A stretch of 64,000 bases of DNA from Aurantimonas sp. 22II-16-19i (GCF_002088275.1 NZ_AQQS01000024.1:1-64000), one strand, 5' to 3'. Counted from the first letter of the stretch, positions 1 to 10,291 are shown. The notes: generated by a model not told the origin, from the sequence alone. Made by a program: numbers and translations.

Positions 1-1
1 C

Positions 2-409
<408 letters not shown>

Positions 410-660
410 TGGGCCGGGCGCCGGGCTCGCGGCCCTCGCCCGCACGACCGGGCAGACCCCGGCAGGCAGCCGCGGAGGTCTTCGCTCCGGGGGCCCGGCA
501 TCCCGCGCCGGGCGCGGCGCCGCACCGTCACATGACGGGAATTTCATCTGAAACCACAAGACTTTCGCGATTTCGCAGCGACCGCGACCGTCAGGCGTTG
601 TCATTTCCGCTCGCTCGGACGCATATATCGTCCAAGCGCGCGGCCCGGCTCGCGCAAGCC

Positions 661-775
661 GGGTCCATCGGACAGGGCCGGACCCGGCGGGCCGGGGCCA
701 TCGGACAGGAATTCGCCCGGCAGGCCGGGGCGATCAGGCAAGACCTGGCCCGGCGGGCCGGGCCGATCAGACAGG
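661..775. repeat. 33-bp tandem repeat, about 3.5 copies
   Basis: Three full units at 661-693, 694-726 and 727-759, and a partial fourth at 760-775, share a GGGNCNATCNGACAGG-type start and a CCCGGCGGGCC-type end. The period is exactly 33 bp, a multiple of three. The frame of the downstream GntR gene stays open through it, encoding an 11-residue repeat of the form [11 protein letters not shown]. It ends 15 bp before the chosen GntR start. The remainder of the gap (410-660) has no recognisable gene. The repeat may be an operator array, a leader, or an N-terminal coding extension. Confidence 0.85.
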
Positions 776-789
776 AAGTAAGTGGCACG

Positions 790-1521
790 ATGGCAAAATC
801 GCGAGCCGTTTGGCCGGTCGCCGACGAGATGACGCCCGATCTGGTGTTGGAGAAATTCGCTCCGGAGCGGACGTTCAAGGTGCGCGTCTATGCGGCGCTG
901 AAGCATGCCATCGCCAACATGGACATCTATGCCAATCCCGAGGAGACCTGGCTCGACGAACGCCAGCTGGCGGAGCGCCTGGGGGTGAGCCGGACGCCGA
1001 TCCGCGAGGCGATCGCGATGCTCGAGCAGCAGGATTTCGTCAAATCCGTGCCGCGCCGGGGGATCGTGGTCCTCAAGAAGACCAAGCGCGAGGTGATCGA
1101 GATGATCGAGGCCTGGGCGGCGCTGGAAAGCATGGCCGTCCGGCTGATCGCGCTGAAGGCCAGCGACGCGGAGATCGCGACGCTCCGCCCGCTGTTCGAC
1201 GAGTTCAACGAGGCCCACCGCCCCTCAGATCACCTCAGCGAATATTCCAAGGCCAACATCCGCTTCCACCAGTCGATCATCGCCCTGTCGGGCAGCAAGG
1301 TGCTGCAGGAGATGACCGAGGACATCCTCCTCCATGTGCGCGGCATCCGCCAGATGACGATCGGGCTGGACGACCGGGCGATGCGCTCGATCGAGGACCA
1401 CAAGGCGATCATCGACGCCCTGGAGCGCCGCGACGTCGATCTCGCCGAGAAGCTGTCCCGCGACCACACGCTCGGCCTTGCGGCCTATGTCGACGAGCAC
1501 GGGGAAGAGATCTTCCCCTGA
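790..1521 (+). CDS. GntR-family transcriptional regulator, FadR/FCD subfamily
   Basis: A 243-residue DNA-binding regulator. Residues ~20-90 form the GntR winged helix ([19 protein letters not shown] followed by the wing [10 protein letters not shown]). Residues ~100-235 form the all-helical FCD effector domain, with histidines at NIRFHQS, EDHKAI and RDHTLG that fit the metal/ligand site. Length is normal for the subfamily from ATG 790, which has AGGAAG 12 bases upstream. The frame is open much further upstream, and an ATG at 532 would add 86 residues including the 11-residue repeats. I prefer 790 because the known family starts close to the winged helix. The effector is unknown, and no catabolic partner lies beside it. 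Confidence 0.88.
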   Translation: MAKSRAVWPVADEMTPDLVLEKFAPERTFKVRVYAALKHAIANMDIYANPEETWLDERQLAERLGVSRTPIREAIAMLEQQDFVKSVPRRGIVVLKKTKREVIEMIEAWAALESMAVRLIALKASDAEIATLRPLFDEFNEAHRPSDHLSEYSKANIRFHQSIIALSGSKVLQEMTEDILLHVRGIRQMTIGLDDRAMRSIEDHKAIIDALERRDVDLAEKLSRDHTLGLAAYVDEHGEEIFP

Positions 1522-1561
1522 CGCATCGAAGCCGGGTCCGGCTGCCGGGTTTCGGCGGGCG

Positions 1562-2638
1562 CTAGGGCGCCGTCTTCTCCTCGTAGCTGCCGCCGAGGGT
1601 GTCCTTCACATAGAGCTCGCGCACGAAGACCATGATCACCGCGATCAGCGGCACCGCCAGCGCGATGCCGAGCGTGCCGAGCAGGACGCCGAACACCGCC
1701 TGCGAGCCGAGCGTCAGCGCCGGCGGCAGCGCCGAGGTGTAGCGCTGGGCGATCGGCTGGGAGACGTTGCTCTCCACCGCCTGGACGAGGACGTAGACGC
1801 CGAGCCCCCAGAGCGCCATCGACACCGATTCCGACAGGCCGACGAGAACGATCGGGATGCCGGCGATGAAGGGCCCGAGCGTCGGGATGAAGGCGAGCAG
1901 CCCGGCCTGCAGCGCCAGCAGGAAGGCGTTCGGCATGCTGACGATCACCAGGCCGATCCAGGTGACGACGAAAACGATCACCATCGAGATGCCGGTGCCG
2001 CAGACCCAGAGGATCAACTCCTCCGCCGCGGCACTGAGCGTCTCGTCGAGGCGTTTGCGCTTCGACGGCGGAAACAGGCTGACGATCCCGCGCCGATAGA
2101 GCTCCGGCTGGGCGACGAGGAAGATCGCGATGAAGACGATGATGAAGACGTTGCCGAGGGCGCCGAGTACCGAGAACATCGCCTGCGAGGCCGAGGAGAA
2201 GATCCCCGACGGGTTCGGCAGCAGGGTATCGAGGCCGACCTCCTCGCCCGAGTCGCTTCCCCCGCCATTGCCGCCATCGGGACCGATGCCCATCTCGGCC
2301 ACCGCCTTGGCGAGCCCCTGGAGCTGCTCGCGCAGCTGGTGCCACAGTTCGTTGAACTGGCCGACGAGTGTCACCCCGCCATAGAAGAGCCCGCCCCCGA
2401 GCGCCAGGAACAGGACGGCGATGACGATGCCGAAGGCCCAGCCGCGCCGCAATCCCGCGCATTGCAGCGGCCGGGCGAGCGCGGCGAAGATCGCCGCGAG
2501 GAGCAGGCCGCCGAAGATCAGCAGCAGCGCCCCGGCCGCCGCCCAGGCGAGGGCGAGCGTCGCCGTCATCGCCAGAACCACGGACGTGATGATTGTGGCC
2601 CGTTTGGTGAGCTCGACCTCGACTCTGTCTTTCACCAT
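1562..2638 (-). CDS. AI-2E transporter family (PerM-type) membrane protein
   Basis: A 358-residue polytopic inner-membrane protein starting MVKDRVEVEL. Two N-terminal hydrophobic segments (about residues 13-50) are followed by two more, a hydrophilic central region, and a C-terminal bundle. That bundle carries the family hallmarks FIPTLGPFIAGIP and a PLIAVIMVFVRE-like end. Family members export autoinducer-2 or act as sodium/proton antiporters, and most are uncharacterised permeases. Residues ~104-116 hold a Gly/Ser/acid-rich stretch (GGNGGGSDSGEE), likely a flexible loop. The upstream extension of the frame is GC-shadow coding and was not included. It is a single gene, convergent with the GntR gene (40 bp apart). 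Confidence 0.85.
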   Translation of the reverse strand: MVKDRVEVELTKRATIITSVVLAMTATLALAWAAAGALLLIFGGLLLAAIFAALARPLQCAGLRRGWAFGIVIAVLFLALGGGLFYGGVTLVGQFNELWHQLREQLQGLAKAVAEMGIGPDGGNGGGSDSGEEVGLDTLLPNPSGIFSSASQAMFSVLGALGNVFIIVFIAIFLVAQPELYRRGIVSLFPPSKRKRLDETLSAAAEELILWVCGTGISMVIVFVVTWIGLVIVSMPNAFLLALQAGLLAFIPTLGPFIAGIPIVLVGLSESVSMALWGLGVYVLVQAVESNVSQPIAQRYTSALPPALTLGSQAVFGVLLGTLGIALAVPLIAVIMVFVRELYVKDTLGGSYEEKTAP

Positions 2639-2847
2639 GCCCCCGGCTCGCTCGCGTTGTGAGCGGCCATATGGCGCGGGCATCCTGCCGCGACAGGTCG
2701 AAAGAGCATGGTCACGACGTGAAGCCGTCGTCCGGCCGATCCCATTCGCGGCCCCGGTTCGACCCCAGGCGCTTGCCGCTGCCGTCCCTGCCCCCGCCCC
2801 CGCCCCGCCGGTGTGGCGTGCACCCGACCGGCCGCCCGCAAGCCCCT

Positions 2848-3771
2848 CTACCGCCCGCCGCCGGCGGCCCGCTGCGTCTGGCGCCAGGCTGCGGGGGTTT
2901 GCGCGGCGACCTGCCGGAACGCCTTGGTGAAATGCGCCTGGTCGGTGAAGCCGAGCTGCGAGGCGACGCCGGCGATGGTCAGATCGGCGCGCAGGAGCAG
3001 TTGCTTGGCGAGGGCGATCCGGTGCGCCAGCTGCCACTGCAGCGGCGTCTGCCCGGTGGTCGCCTTGAACAGCGAGGTGAACCAGCTTTCGGAGAGCCCC
3101 ACCGTCGCCGCCATCTCGGCGACGGTGAGGCGGCGGCCGCCTTCGGCCTCGATCCGGGCGACCAGCCGGTCCATCTGTGCCGCGGCGAGGCCGCGGCTTT
3201 CGGTTTCGCCGCTTTCGATTGCGCCGCTCTCCGCCGGGATGTCGAGGAGGGCCGCGGCGATGCTGCCGACGAGGCTTTCGCTATAGACGCCGTGTCGTCG
3301 CGCCGGATGGGACAGTTCCTCGACGAGCAGCCTCGCCAGCGTCTCGATCGCACCGACATCGGAGCTCTCCGCCGGCCGGCAAAGGGCGGCCCTTGCGGCC
3401 GAGCCGCCCAGCGAGGGCGCCAGGAACCGCAGCAGCCGGTCGCGATGCACGTGCAGGTCCAGATGCGAGAAGCGATGCATGGCGGTGAAACCCGTCCACA
3501 GCGGCATGCCGGCCGGAACGTAGATCGCCCGGCTCATCGGCCGATAGTGCGACGGCGGCCGGCCTTCGTGGTTGCACATGCGGATATGCGCGGAGACGTC
3601 GTTGAAGAAGACGACGATCCGCGGATCGGGGGAGAGGTAGTAGCCCGTCGCCCCCGGGCGCCCCTCGGCGACCCAGTAGACGCCCGCAATGCCCTCGAGG
3701 CTTCGCCACTTCACCGGCTCGGTGACCCTTATGCCGTCGGTGCGGCAGTGCATGGCGTGCAGGAAGCTCAC
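2848..3771 (-). CDS. AraC-family transcriptional regulator
   Basis: 307 residues. The C-terminal third (about 205-300) is a two-helix-turn-helix AraC/XylS DNA-binding domain: LTVAEMAATVGLSESWFTSLFK, then the family signature IAGVASQLGFTDQAHFTKAFRQ, then P-AWRQ. The N-terminal part (about 1-190) is a cupin-like sensor typical of AraC regulators that control nearby iron or carbon uptake genes. It is divergent from the TonB-dependent receptor, with about 390 bp between them, so it probably activates that receptor in response to its ligand (inference). An internal ATG six codons in (MHCRTDG) is a possible alternative start. Confidence 0.9.
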   Translation of the reverse strand: MSFLHAMHCRTDGIRVTEPVKWRSLEGIAGVYWVAEGRPGATGYYLSPDPRIVVFFNDVSAHIRMCNHEGRPPSHYRPMSRAIYVPAGMPLWTGFTAMHRFSHLDLHVHRDRLLRFLAPSLGGSAARAALCRPAESSDVGAIETLARLLVEELSHPARRHGVYSESLVGSIAAALLDIPAESGAIESGETESRGLAAAQMDRLVARIEAEGGRRLTVAEMAATVGLSESWFTSLFKATTGQTPLQWQLAHRIALAKQLLLRADLTIAGVASQLGFTDQAHFTKAFRQVAAQTPAAWRQTQRAAGGGR

Positions 3772-4165
3772 CGCGGCGAGCCGCCCGTGCTGCCGGGCCG
3801 ATGCGGTGCCGGAGGGATCGCGGGCGCTGGCAAGTCTTCCATGGTCCTCTGAATGCGCGGGCTGCCCGCTGCGATAGTGGCGGGGAAGTCACAGGGCGCC
3901 GGCACAGACGCCGGATCGCCGGGGATTTCTACAAAGACGGCTGAAACTACAATACCGGACAATTACGATCAAGTTATCGACCGACGGCTGCGATCGCGCA
4001 GCGTCCACCGTCCGCAGCCAGCTCGAGAGCGCCGTGGCTGACCGGTCCTTCCGGCTGCTGCCGGGAGTTTGATGCGGGGACGGATCGAACGAACCGGCGC
4101 GGCGGCCGTCGAGGCTCCGTCGCATGATGGCCGGGGAATGACACGTGAGGGGCTGGGATCTGATC
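3772..4165. promoter_or_regulatory. Divergent promoter region between AraC regulator and TonB receptor
   Basis: No gene is visible in this 394-bp gap. The stretch at about 3925-3985 is clearly richer in A/T than the surrounding sequence and is the likely promoter/operator zone for both divergent genes. I could not identify a convincing Fur, RirA or Irr box by eye. Confidence 0.4.
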
Positions 4166-6424
4166 ATGGAACATGAAGAGCGGCGGGCCAATGCTGGCGA
4201 GAGGCCATTTCGCGGTCGCAGGGCCGGACATGCCATCGGCCAGGGAAGCGCGCACCGCCTGCGCGGCCCCGCCGCCCTCCTGCTCTGCGGCACCGCCCTC
4301 GGCCTGATCCAGCCCGCCAGTTCCTTCGCCCAGGATGCGGAACAGACTTCGGCCCAGGATCCGGCCGAAACTCCGGCCACGATCACCCTCGACACCGTCG
4401 TCATCGACGGCGGGACGGGAAGCGCCGTCGGCCCCGATGCGAGCATCGTCGCGAGGGATACCGCCGTCGGCTCGAAGACCGACACGCCGGTTCTCGACGT
4501 CCCGGCTTCCGTCTCGATCGTCACCGAGGAAGAGATCGAGCAGCGCGACGCCAACGATCTCGACGAGGTCCTCGCCTATACCGCGGGCGTCTCCACCGAC
4601 ATCTATGGCGGCGACGACCGCTACGACTTCTACCTCATCCGCGGCTTCTACCAGTCCAACTACGGGACCTACCGGGACGGCCTCGCCAACCGAACCTGGA
4701 ACTTCACCGGCAGCCGGATCGAGCCCTATGGCGCCCAGCGCTTCGAGGTCCTGAAGGGTTCGACCTCGACGCTGTTCGGCCTCAACGGCCCGGGCGGCCT
4801 CGTCAACGCGATCACCAAGCGGCCGCAGGACAAGGCTTTCGGCGAGGTCTACACCACCTTCGGCGACGGCCACATCGAGACCGGGACGGATTTCGGCGCA
4901 CCGCTGACGGCCACCGGCGACTGGTCCTACCGCGTCACCGCCAAATGGCAGGACGGCAACAACGGCGCCGACTTCACCAAGGACGACCGCCTCTATCTCG
5001 CCCCCGCCGTCACCTGGAGCCCGGACGCCGCCACCAGCCTCACCATCCTCGGCGACTACAACAAGCGCGACGGCAACACCTCCCACGGCATCCCCTACGG
5101 CTCCGGCATCGATCCGGACACGTTCCTGGGCGAGAGCGACTACGACAACATGGACACCGAGGAGTGGAACATCGGCTGGCAGTTCAGCCATGATTTCGGC
5201 AACGGCCTCGAGGTCCGCTCCAACGCCCGCTACACCGATCTCGACCTCACCTACGAGTCGGTCTATCCGTCTTCCGGCCTCATCGCCGGCACCGACACGA
5301 TCAACCGCGCGTCCCTCGGCGTCTACGGCCGCAGCAAGAGCTTCCTGATCGACAACCAGCTCCAGTACGATGCCTCGGCCGGCATGTTCGACAGCCGCAC
5401 CCTCGTCGGCGTCGACTATTCCCACTACGACATCGACGAGACCCGCGACGACGGCACGGCGAGCCCGATCGACGTCACCAACCCCGACTATTGCGGCCGC
5501 GGCTGCGTCGTCCCCTACCGCCAGCTCGTCGACGCCAACGAGATCGAGATCGTCGGCCTCTACGCCCAGGAAGAGCTGACCATCGACGAGCGCTGGATCC
5601 TCACCTTCGGCGGCCGCTACGACCACGTCGAGCAGACCAACGACTATGATTACGACTATGGCGGCGGCTTCCTCTCGCAGGGGACCGATCAGGTCACCGA
5701 CGAGGCCTTCACCTCGCGTCTCGGCCTGACCTACAAGGCCACCGACGAGGTCTCGCTCTATGCGAACTACTCGGAGTCCTTCCAGCCGATCGGCACCAGC
5801 CGCGCCTTCCTCGCCGAATCGGCGAAGCCCCAGGAAGGCACCCAGTACGAGGTCGGCGCGAAATATCGGCCGGATGCCGTCGACGCCCTGTTCACCCTGG
5901 CGCTGTTCGACCTGACCCAGTCCAACGTCACCCAGTGGGACCCGAACTACACGGCGCAGTACCAGCTCGGCGAGGTCAATGTCCGCGGCGTCGAGCTGGA
6001 GGGCAAAATGGCCCTCGACGATCGTCTCAAGCTCACCCTCGCCTATTCCTATTGGGACGCCGAGATCAAGGAAGACGTCCTCGGCAATGCCGGCCATCGC
6101 CCGCAGCTGGTCCCCGAGCACCTCGCCTCGATCTGGGCCGACTACACGATCCCCGGCGAGGGCAGGGTCGGCGACCTGACGCTCGGCGCCGGCATCCGCT
6201 ACATCGGCTCGACCTTCGCCGACGACGCCAACACGATCGACCTCGACGCCCGCACCACGGTCGACGCGGCGCTGACCTACAAGATCACCGAGAACGCCGC
6301 CCTGCAGGTCAACGCCACCAACATCTTCGACAAGCGGACCGTGTCCCACGTCGATACGTTCAGCGACACCGCCTATTACAACGACGGCCGCACGGTGCGC
6401 GGGACGTTGCGCTATACGTGGTGA
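4166..6424 (+). CDS. TonB-dependent siderophore receptor
   Basis: An outer-membrane receptor of about 752 residues, in the FhuA/FpvA class. A long basic N-region and hydrophobic core end at SSFA-QDAEQ (probable signal cleavage). There follows a plug domain, residues ~85-215: VLDVPASVSIVTEEEIEQRD, IRGFYQSNYGTYRDG, and YGAQRFEVLKGSTSTLFG with GPGGLVNAITKRP. The 22-strand barrel ends with the expected aromatic terminus (GTLRYTW). In the barrel, YANYSESFQPIG and NATNIFDKRTV are classical. ATG 4166 was chosen, and a GTG at 4145 in the same frame is nearly as good. It takes up a ferric siderophore using TonB energy. No siderophore biosynthesis or ABC genes lie next to it, so the ligand is probably a xenosiderophore. 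The divergent AraC gene is the likely regulator. Confidence 0.93.
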   Translation: MEHEERRANAGERPFRGRRAGHAIGQGSAHRLRGPAALLLCGTALGLIQPASSFAQDAEQTSAQDPAETPATITLDTVVIDGGTGSAVGPDASIVARDTAVGSKTDTPVLDVPASVSIVTEEEIEQRDANDLDEVLAYTAGVSTDIYGGDDRYDFYLIRGFYQSNYGTYRDGLANRTWNFTGSRIEPYGAQRFEVLKGSTSTLFGLNGPGGLVNAITKRPQDKAFGEVYTTFGDGHIETGTDFGAPLTATGDWSYRVTAKWQDGNNGADFTKDDRLYLAPAVTWSPDAATSLTILGDYNKRDGNTSHGIPYGSGIDPDTFLGESDYDNMDTEEWNIGWQFSHDFGNGLEVRSNARYTDLDLTYESVYPSSGLIAGTDTINRASLGVYGRSKSFLIDNQLQYDASAGMFDSRTLVGVDYSHYDIDETRDDGTASPIDVTNPDYCGRGCVVPYRQLVDANEIEIVGLYAQEELTIDERWILTFGGRYDHVEQTNDYDYDYGGGFLSQGTDQVTDEAFTSRLGLTYKATDEVSLYANYSESFQPIGTSRAFLAESAKPQEGTQYEVGAKYRPDAVDALFTLALFDLTQSNVTQWDPNYTAQYQLGEVNVRGVELEGKMALDDRLKLTLAYSYWDAEIKEDVLGNAGHRPQLVPEHLASIWADYTIPGEGRVGDLTLGAGIRYIGSTFADDANTIDLDARTTVDAALTYKITENAALQVNATNIFDKRTVSHVDTFSDTAYYNDGRTVRGTLRYTW

Positions 6425-6461
6425 AAGGCAGAAGGGCCGACCCGGTGCGGCCGCGAGGCTG

Positions 6462-6561
6462 GAGCGGGATGAGATCAGATTCGGTCGACATCCCGCTCGA
6501 TCCTCTTGTTGCCGCATGATCGTTTCCGAGAACCGGTTCCCCCTTTTCGGGATCACGCTCT
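6462..6561. repeat. ~100-bp dispersed palindromic repeat, copy 1
   Basis: Contains a perfect 10-bp inverted repeat (GAGCGGGATG ... CATCCCGCTC at 6462-6498). A second hairpin follows, with AACCGGTTCC and TTTTCGGGATCACGCTCT. Two related copies lie at 32569-32670 (opposite orientation) and 57735-57835 (same orientation). The right end overlaps the TAG stop codon of the yggS-type gene. It is a non-autonomous intergenic element of the kind common in Rhizobiales genomes; I see no transposase. Confidence 0.85.
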
Positions 6562-7252
6562 ATTGCGCCGGCTCGGCTCCATAGTCGCGCGCGCCAAAAA
6601 TCGCCGAGCCGAGGCGCACCGAGGTGGCGCCCATCTCGACCGCCGTCTCGAAGTCGCCCGACATGCCCATGGACAGCTTCTCGACTCCTGCTTCGCCGGC
6701 TAACTTCCTGAGCAGCGCGAAGTGCGGGCCGGGATTTTCCTCCGCCGGCGGGATGCACATCAGGCCCTCGATGGAAAGCCCGTGCGCGGCCCGGCAGCGC
6801 TCGACGAAGGCGACGGCTTCCGTCGGCAGGATGCCGGCCTTCTGCGGCTCCTCGCCGGTATTGACCTGGACATAGAGCCGGGGCGCCCTGCCCTGCTTCG
6901 CCATTTCCTTGGCGATCTCGCGGGCGATCTTCTCCCGGTCGACCGTCTCGATCGCGTCGAACAGCGCCACCGCATCCGCCGTCTTGTTCGACTGCAGCGG
7001 CCCGATCAGCCGCAGCTCGATGTCGGGGAAGCGCTGCTTCAGGCTCGGCCACTTGCCTTGCGATTCCTGCACCTTGTTCTCGCCGAACACCCGCTGTCCC
7101 GCCTCGATGACCGGCAGGATCGCCTCTTCGCCATGGGTCTTGGAGACGGCGACGAGGGTGACGGCGTCGGCGGGGCGGCCGACGCTTGCGGCGGCCTTGG
7201 CGATCCGTTCCTGAACGTCGTGGTAGCCGGTGAGGGGGTCTGTCATGGTCAT
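6560..7252 (-). CDS. YggS/PLPBP-family pyridoxal-phosphate homeostasis protein
   Basis: 230 residues, standard for the family. Diagnostic features are VAVSKTHGEE near residue 35 (the PLP lysine), FGENKVQES, LRLIGPLQSNK, VQVNTGEEPQKAG, and the C-terminal LSMGMSGDFETAVEMGATSVRLGSAIFG. It is a TIM-barrel protein that binds PLP without catalysis and controls the free PLP pool in the cytoplasm. A second in-frame ATG lies two codons in. The TAG stop is formed at the edge of the dispersed ~100-bp repeat. It is divergent from leuS, a frequent arrangement in alphaproteobacteria. Confidence 0.95.
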   Translation of the reverse strand: MTMTDPLTGYHDVQERIAKAAASVGRPADAVTLVAVSKTHGEEAILPVIEAGQRVFGENKVQESQGKWPSLKQRFPDIELRLIGPLQSNKTADAVALFDAIETVDREKIAREIAKEMAKQGRAPRLYVQVNTGEEPQKAGILPTEAVAFVERCRAAHGLSIEGLMCIPPAEENPGPHFALLRKLAGEAGVEKLSMGMSGDFETAVEMGATSVRLGSAIFGARDYGAEPAQ

Positions 7253-7672
7253 GCTGATGCCGCGCTTTCTTGATGCGGAAAGATTTCCGTTCTATCTTGT
7301 CGGAGTGGACGCCGGAGCAATTGCTCCGACGCCCGTCGCTCAGGTGATGATCCAGCGAACCCGGAGAACGACCTGCCAGCCGCTCCGGGTTCGTTTCACC
7401 TCAAGCGTGACACTGAGCGGTTTGATCCACATCGTTGTCACTCCGAATGAAGACAAAGCCGTTGCCACGGCCGCGGGGGCTCATCCTCCGCGGCAGCGCC
7501 GGCTGGCCTCGGCGCTTCTGCTTCTGCCTTCACTGACGTCATTTATGCGAGCTGACAGGCGGCTTGGGAAGGCCGGCGTTGCGCTTTGGCGCGCGCCCGG
7601 ATAACCCGGAGCAGAGCTTTCAGACGGAGCGTTCCCTGCTCCCGCGCCGACTTTTCCGACGAGATGCCCGAC
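7253..7672. promoter_or_regulatory. yggS-leuS divergent intergenic region with two palindromes
   Basis: No convincing gene in these 420 bp. Two exact palindromes stand out: CGGAAA-GA-TTTCCG at 7276-7289 and the uninterrupted 16-mer CGGAGCAATTGCTCCG at 7313-7328. They lie 24-76 bp upstream of the yggS start, where an operator or an early RNA hairpin would be. Neither matches a regulator site I can name. Confidence 0.45.
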
Positions 7673-10291
7673 ATGACCACCGAACGCTACAATCCCCGCA
7701 CCGCCGAGCCGAAGTGGCAGAACGCCTGGGCCGAGGCGCAGCTCTTTGCGACGAAGACCGACGCGCCCGGCGAGAAATACTACGTCCTCGAGATGTTCCC
7801 CTATCCGTCGGGGCGCATCCACATGGGCCATGTGCGCAACTATGCGCTGGGCGACGTGGTGGCGCGCTACAAGCGGGCGAAGGGCTTCAACGTCCTGCAT
7901 CCCATGGGCTGGGACGCCTTCGGCATGCCGGCCGAGAACGCCGCGATGCAGAACAAGGTCCATCCGGCGAAATGGACCTACCAGAACATCGACACCATGC
8001 GCAAACAGCTGAAATCCATGGGCCTGTCGCTCGACTGGTCGCGTGAGTTCGCCACCTGCGACGTCGAATACTACCATCGCCAGCAGATGCTTTTCCTCGA
8101 CATGCTGGAAAAGGGCCTCGCCTATCGCAAGAAGTCGAAGGTCAACTGGGACCCGGTCGACATGACGGTGCTCGCCAACGAGCAGGTGATCGACGGCAAG
8201 GGCTGGCGTTCGGGCGCCGACGTCGAGCAGCGCGAGCTGACCCAGTGGTTCTTCAAGATCACAGACTTCGCCGAGGATCTGGCGGCAGCGCTGGACAGCC
8301 TGCCGGGCTGGCCGGAGAAGGTCCGGCTGATGCAGAAGAACTGGATCGGCAAGTCGGAAGGCCTGATGCTGCGCTGGGCGCTGGCGAAGGACAAGGCACC
8401 GGAGGGCATCGACGACGTCACGGTCTTCACCACCCGTCCCGACACGCTCTATGGCGCCTCCTTCATCGCGGTCGCGCCCGACCATCCGCTGGCGAAGAAG
8501 GCCGCGGAGGGCAACCCGGCGCTTGCCGCCTTCATCGAGGAAACCCGCAAGACCGGCACGACGGCCGCCGCCATCGAAACCGCCGAGAAGAAGGGCGTCG
8601 CGACTGGCATCGAGGCGGTGCATCCCCTCGACGAGACCTGGCGCGTGCCGGTCTACGTCGCCAATTTCGTCCTCATGGAATACGGCACCGGCGCGGTCTT
8701 CGGCTGCCCGGCCCACGATCAGCGCGACCTCGACTTCGCCCGCAAATACGGCCTGCCCGTCCGGCCCGTCGTCCTGCCGCCCCATGAGGATCCGGTGGCG
8801 TTCTCCGTGGCGGACAAGGCCTATGTCGATGACGGCACGATCTATAATTCCGACTTCCTCGACGGCAAGACGCCGGACGAGGCCTTCGACGCCGTCGCGG
8901 AGAAGCTCGAGGCAGCCGACCTCTTCGGCACCCCACAGGCCAGCCGCAAGGTGAACTATCGCCTGCGCGACTGGGGCATCTCGCGCCAGCGCTACTGGGG
9001 CTGCCCGATCCCGGTGCTGCATTGCTCCGCCTGCGGCGTCGTGCCGGAGGCGCGGGAGAACCTGCCCGTCGTCCTGCCCGACGACATCGACTTCGACAAG
9101 CCCGGCAATCCCCTCGACCGGCACCCGACCTGGCGGAAGGCCACCTGCCCGCAATGCGGCGGCGATGCTTCACGTGAAACAGACACGATGGACACCTTCG
9201 TGGACTCCTCGTGGTATTTCGCCCGCTTCACCGCCCCCCGCGCCGACGAGCCGACGGACCCGCAGGCGGCCAATGCCTGGCTGCCGGTGGACCAGTATAT
9301 CGGCGGCATCGAGCATGCGATCCTGCATCTCCTCTATTCCCGCTTCTTCGTGCGGGCGATGCGGGACTGCGGCCATCTCGATCTCGACGAGCCGTTCAAG
9401 GGCCTGTTCACCCAAGGGATGGTCGTCCACGAGACCTATCGCGACGGCCGCGAATGGGTGGCACCGGTGGATGTGCGGATCGAGGAGGAAGGCGGCCGGC
9501 GCAGCGCGACCCGGCTCTCGACGGGCGCCCCGATCGAGATCGGCGGCATCGAGAAGATGTCGAAGTCGAAGAAGAACGTCGTCGACCCGGACGACATCAT
9601 CGCCTCCTACGGCGCCGACACCGCCCGCTGGTTCGTCCTGTCGGATTCGCCGCCGGACCGGGACGTGATCTGGTCGGAGGCCGGCGTCGAGGGCGCCCAT
9701 CGCTTCGTCCAGCGGCTGTGGCGGCTGTTCACCGAGACGGCGCCGAAGCTCGCCCCCGCGGGCGCCAATGCCACGCCCGGCAGCGACGACCTCTCTCTCG
9801 ACATCCGCAAGGCCGCCCACCGCGCGGTGGCCGGCGTCTCCGACGACATCGAGCGCCTCGCCTTCAACAAGGCGATCGCCCGCGTCCACGAACTGGTCAA
9901 CCAGCTGTCGGCGTCCTTCGGCAAGCTGGAGGCCGGCAATGGCGGCGCGGCGGCTGCCGCCCGCGAGGCGCTGTCGATGCTGTCGCGCATCGTCGCGCCG
10001 ATGATGCCGCATCTCGCCGAAGCGCTCTGGGAGCTGATCGGCGAGGCCGGTCTCGTGGCCTCCGCCCCCTGGCCGGAGGTCGACGCGAGCCTTCTCGCGG
10101 ACGATACGGTCACACTCCCCATCCAGATCAACGGCAAGAAGCGCGGCGACTTGACCGTATCCGTCGAGGCCGGCAAAGCTGAGATCGAGAAGGCCGTGCT
10201 GGCGCTCGATTTCGTGAGCGCAGCACTGGCCGGCCAGGCGCCCAAACGCCTGGTGGTGGTGCCGGGGAGAATCGTCAATGTCGTCGTCTGA
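7673..10291 (+). CDS. leuS: Leucine-tRNA ligase
   Basis: 872 residues, normal for bacterial LeuRS. It shows the class I signature HIGH-equivalent HMGH in [16 protein letters not shown] (about residue 50). The CP1 editing domain has the threonine-rich [12 protein letters not shown] and the conserved [11 protein letters not shown]. The zinc-binding region carries CSACG and CPQCG. KMSKS appears in [13 protein letters not shown], followed by an anticodon-binding domain. It charges tRNA-Leu in the cytoplasm. The start MTTERYNPR is the usual alphaproteobacterial start; ATG 7664, three codons upstream, is an alternative. The last 14 bases overlap lptE. A parS-like palindrome is embedded at 9166-9181. 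Confidence 0.98.
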   Translation: MTTERYNPRTAEPKWQNAWAEAQLFATKTDAPGEKYYVLEMFPYPSGRIHMGHVRNYALGDVVARYKRAKGFNVLHPMGWDAFGMPAENAAMQNKVHPAKWTYQNIDTMRKQLKSMGLSLDWSREFATCDVEYYHRQQMLFLDMLEKGLAYRKKSKVNWDPVDMTVLANEQVIDGKGWRSGADVEQRELTQWFFKITDFAEDLAAALDSLPGWPEKVRLMQKNWIGKSEGLMLRWALAKDKAPEGIDDVTVFTTRPDTLYGASFIAVAPDHPLAKKAAEGNPALAAFIEETRKTGTTAAAIETAEKKGVATGIEAVHPLDETWRVPVYVANFVLMEYGTGAVFGCPAHDQRDLDFARKYGLPVRPVVLPPHEDPVAFSVADKAYVDDGTIYNSDFLDGKTPDEAFDAVAEKLEAADLFGTPQASRKVNYRLRDWGISRQRYWGCPIPVLHCSACGVVPEARENLPVVLPDDIDFDKPGNPLDRHPTWRKATCPQCGGDASRETDTMDTFVDSSWYFARFTAPRADEPTDPQAANAWLPVDQYIGGIEHAILHLLYSRFFVRAMRDCGHLDLDEPFKGLFTQGMVVHETYRDGREWVAPVDVRIEEEGGRRSATRLSTGAPIEIGGIEKMSKSKKNVVDPDDIIASYGADTARWFVLSDSPPDRDVIWSEAGVEGAHRFVQRLWRLFTETAPKLAPAGANATPGSDDLSLDIRKAAHRAVAGVSDDIERLAFNKAIARVHELVNQLSASFGKLEAGNGGAAAAAREALSMLSRIVAPMMPHLAEALWELIGEAGLVASAPWPEVDASLLADDTVTLPIQINGKKRGDLTVSVEAGKAEIEKAVLALDFVSAALAGQAPKRLVVVPGRIVNVVV
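9166..9181. promoter_or_regulatory. parS-like site inside leuS (one mismatch)
   Basis: TGCTTCACGTGAAACA differs at one position from the canonical ParB site TGTTTCACGTGAAACA. It encodes SRET in the zinc-domain region of LeuRS. parB lies about 5 kb away, well within the usual distance of parS from parAB. Confidence 0.6.

Noticed and set aside
3902-3985. Possible Fur/RirA/Irr box before the TonB receptor
   Set aside because: The region is A/T-rich, but no convincing 19-bp Fur-like palindrome or spaced TGA/TCA pair is visible.
3974-6556. 860-residue minus-strand open frame opposite the TonB receptor
   Set aside because: The plus strand encodes a complete receptor with family motifs. The antisense frame is Asp/Val/Gly-rich shadow coding typical of high-GC DNA.
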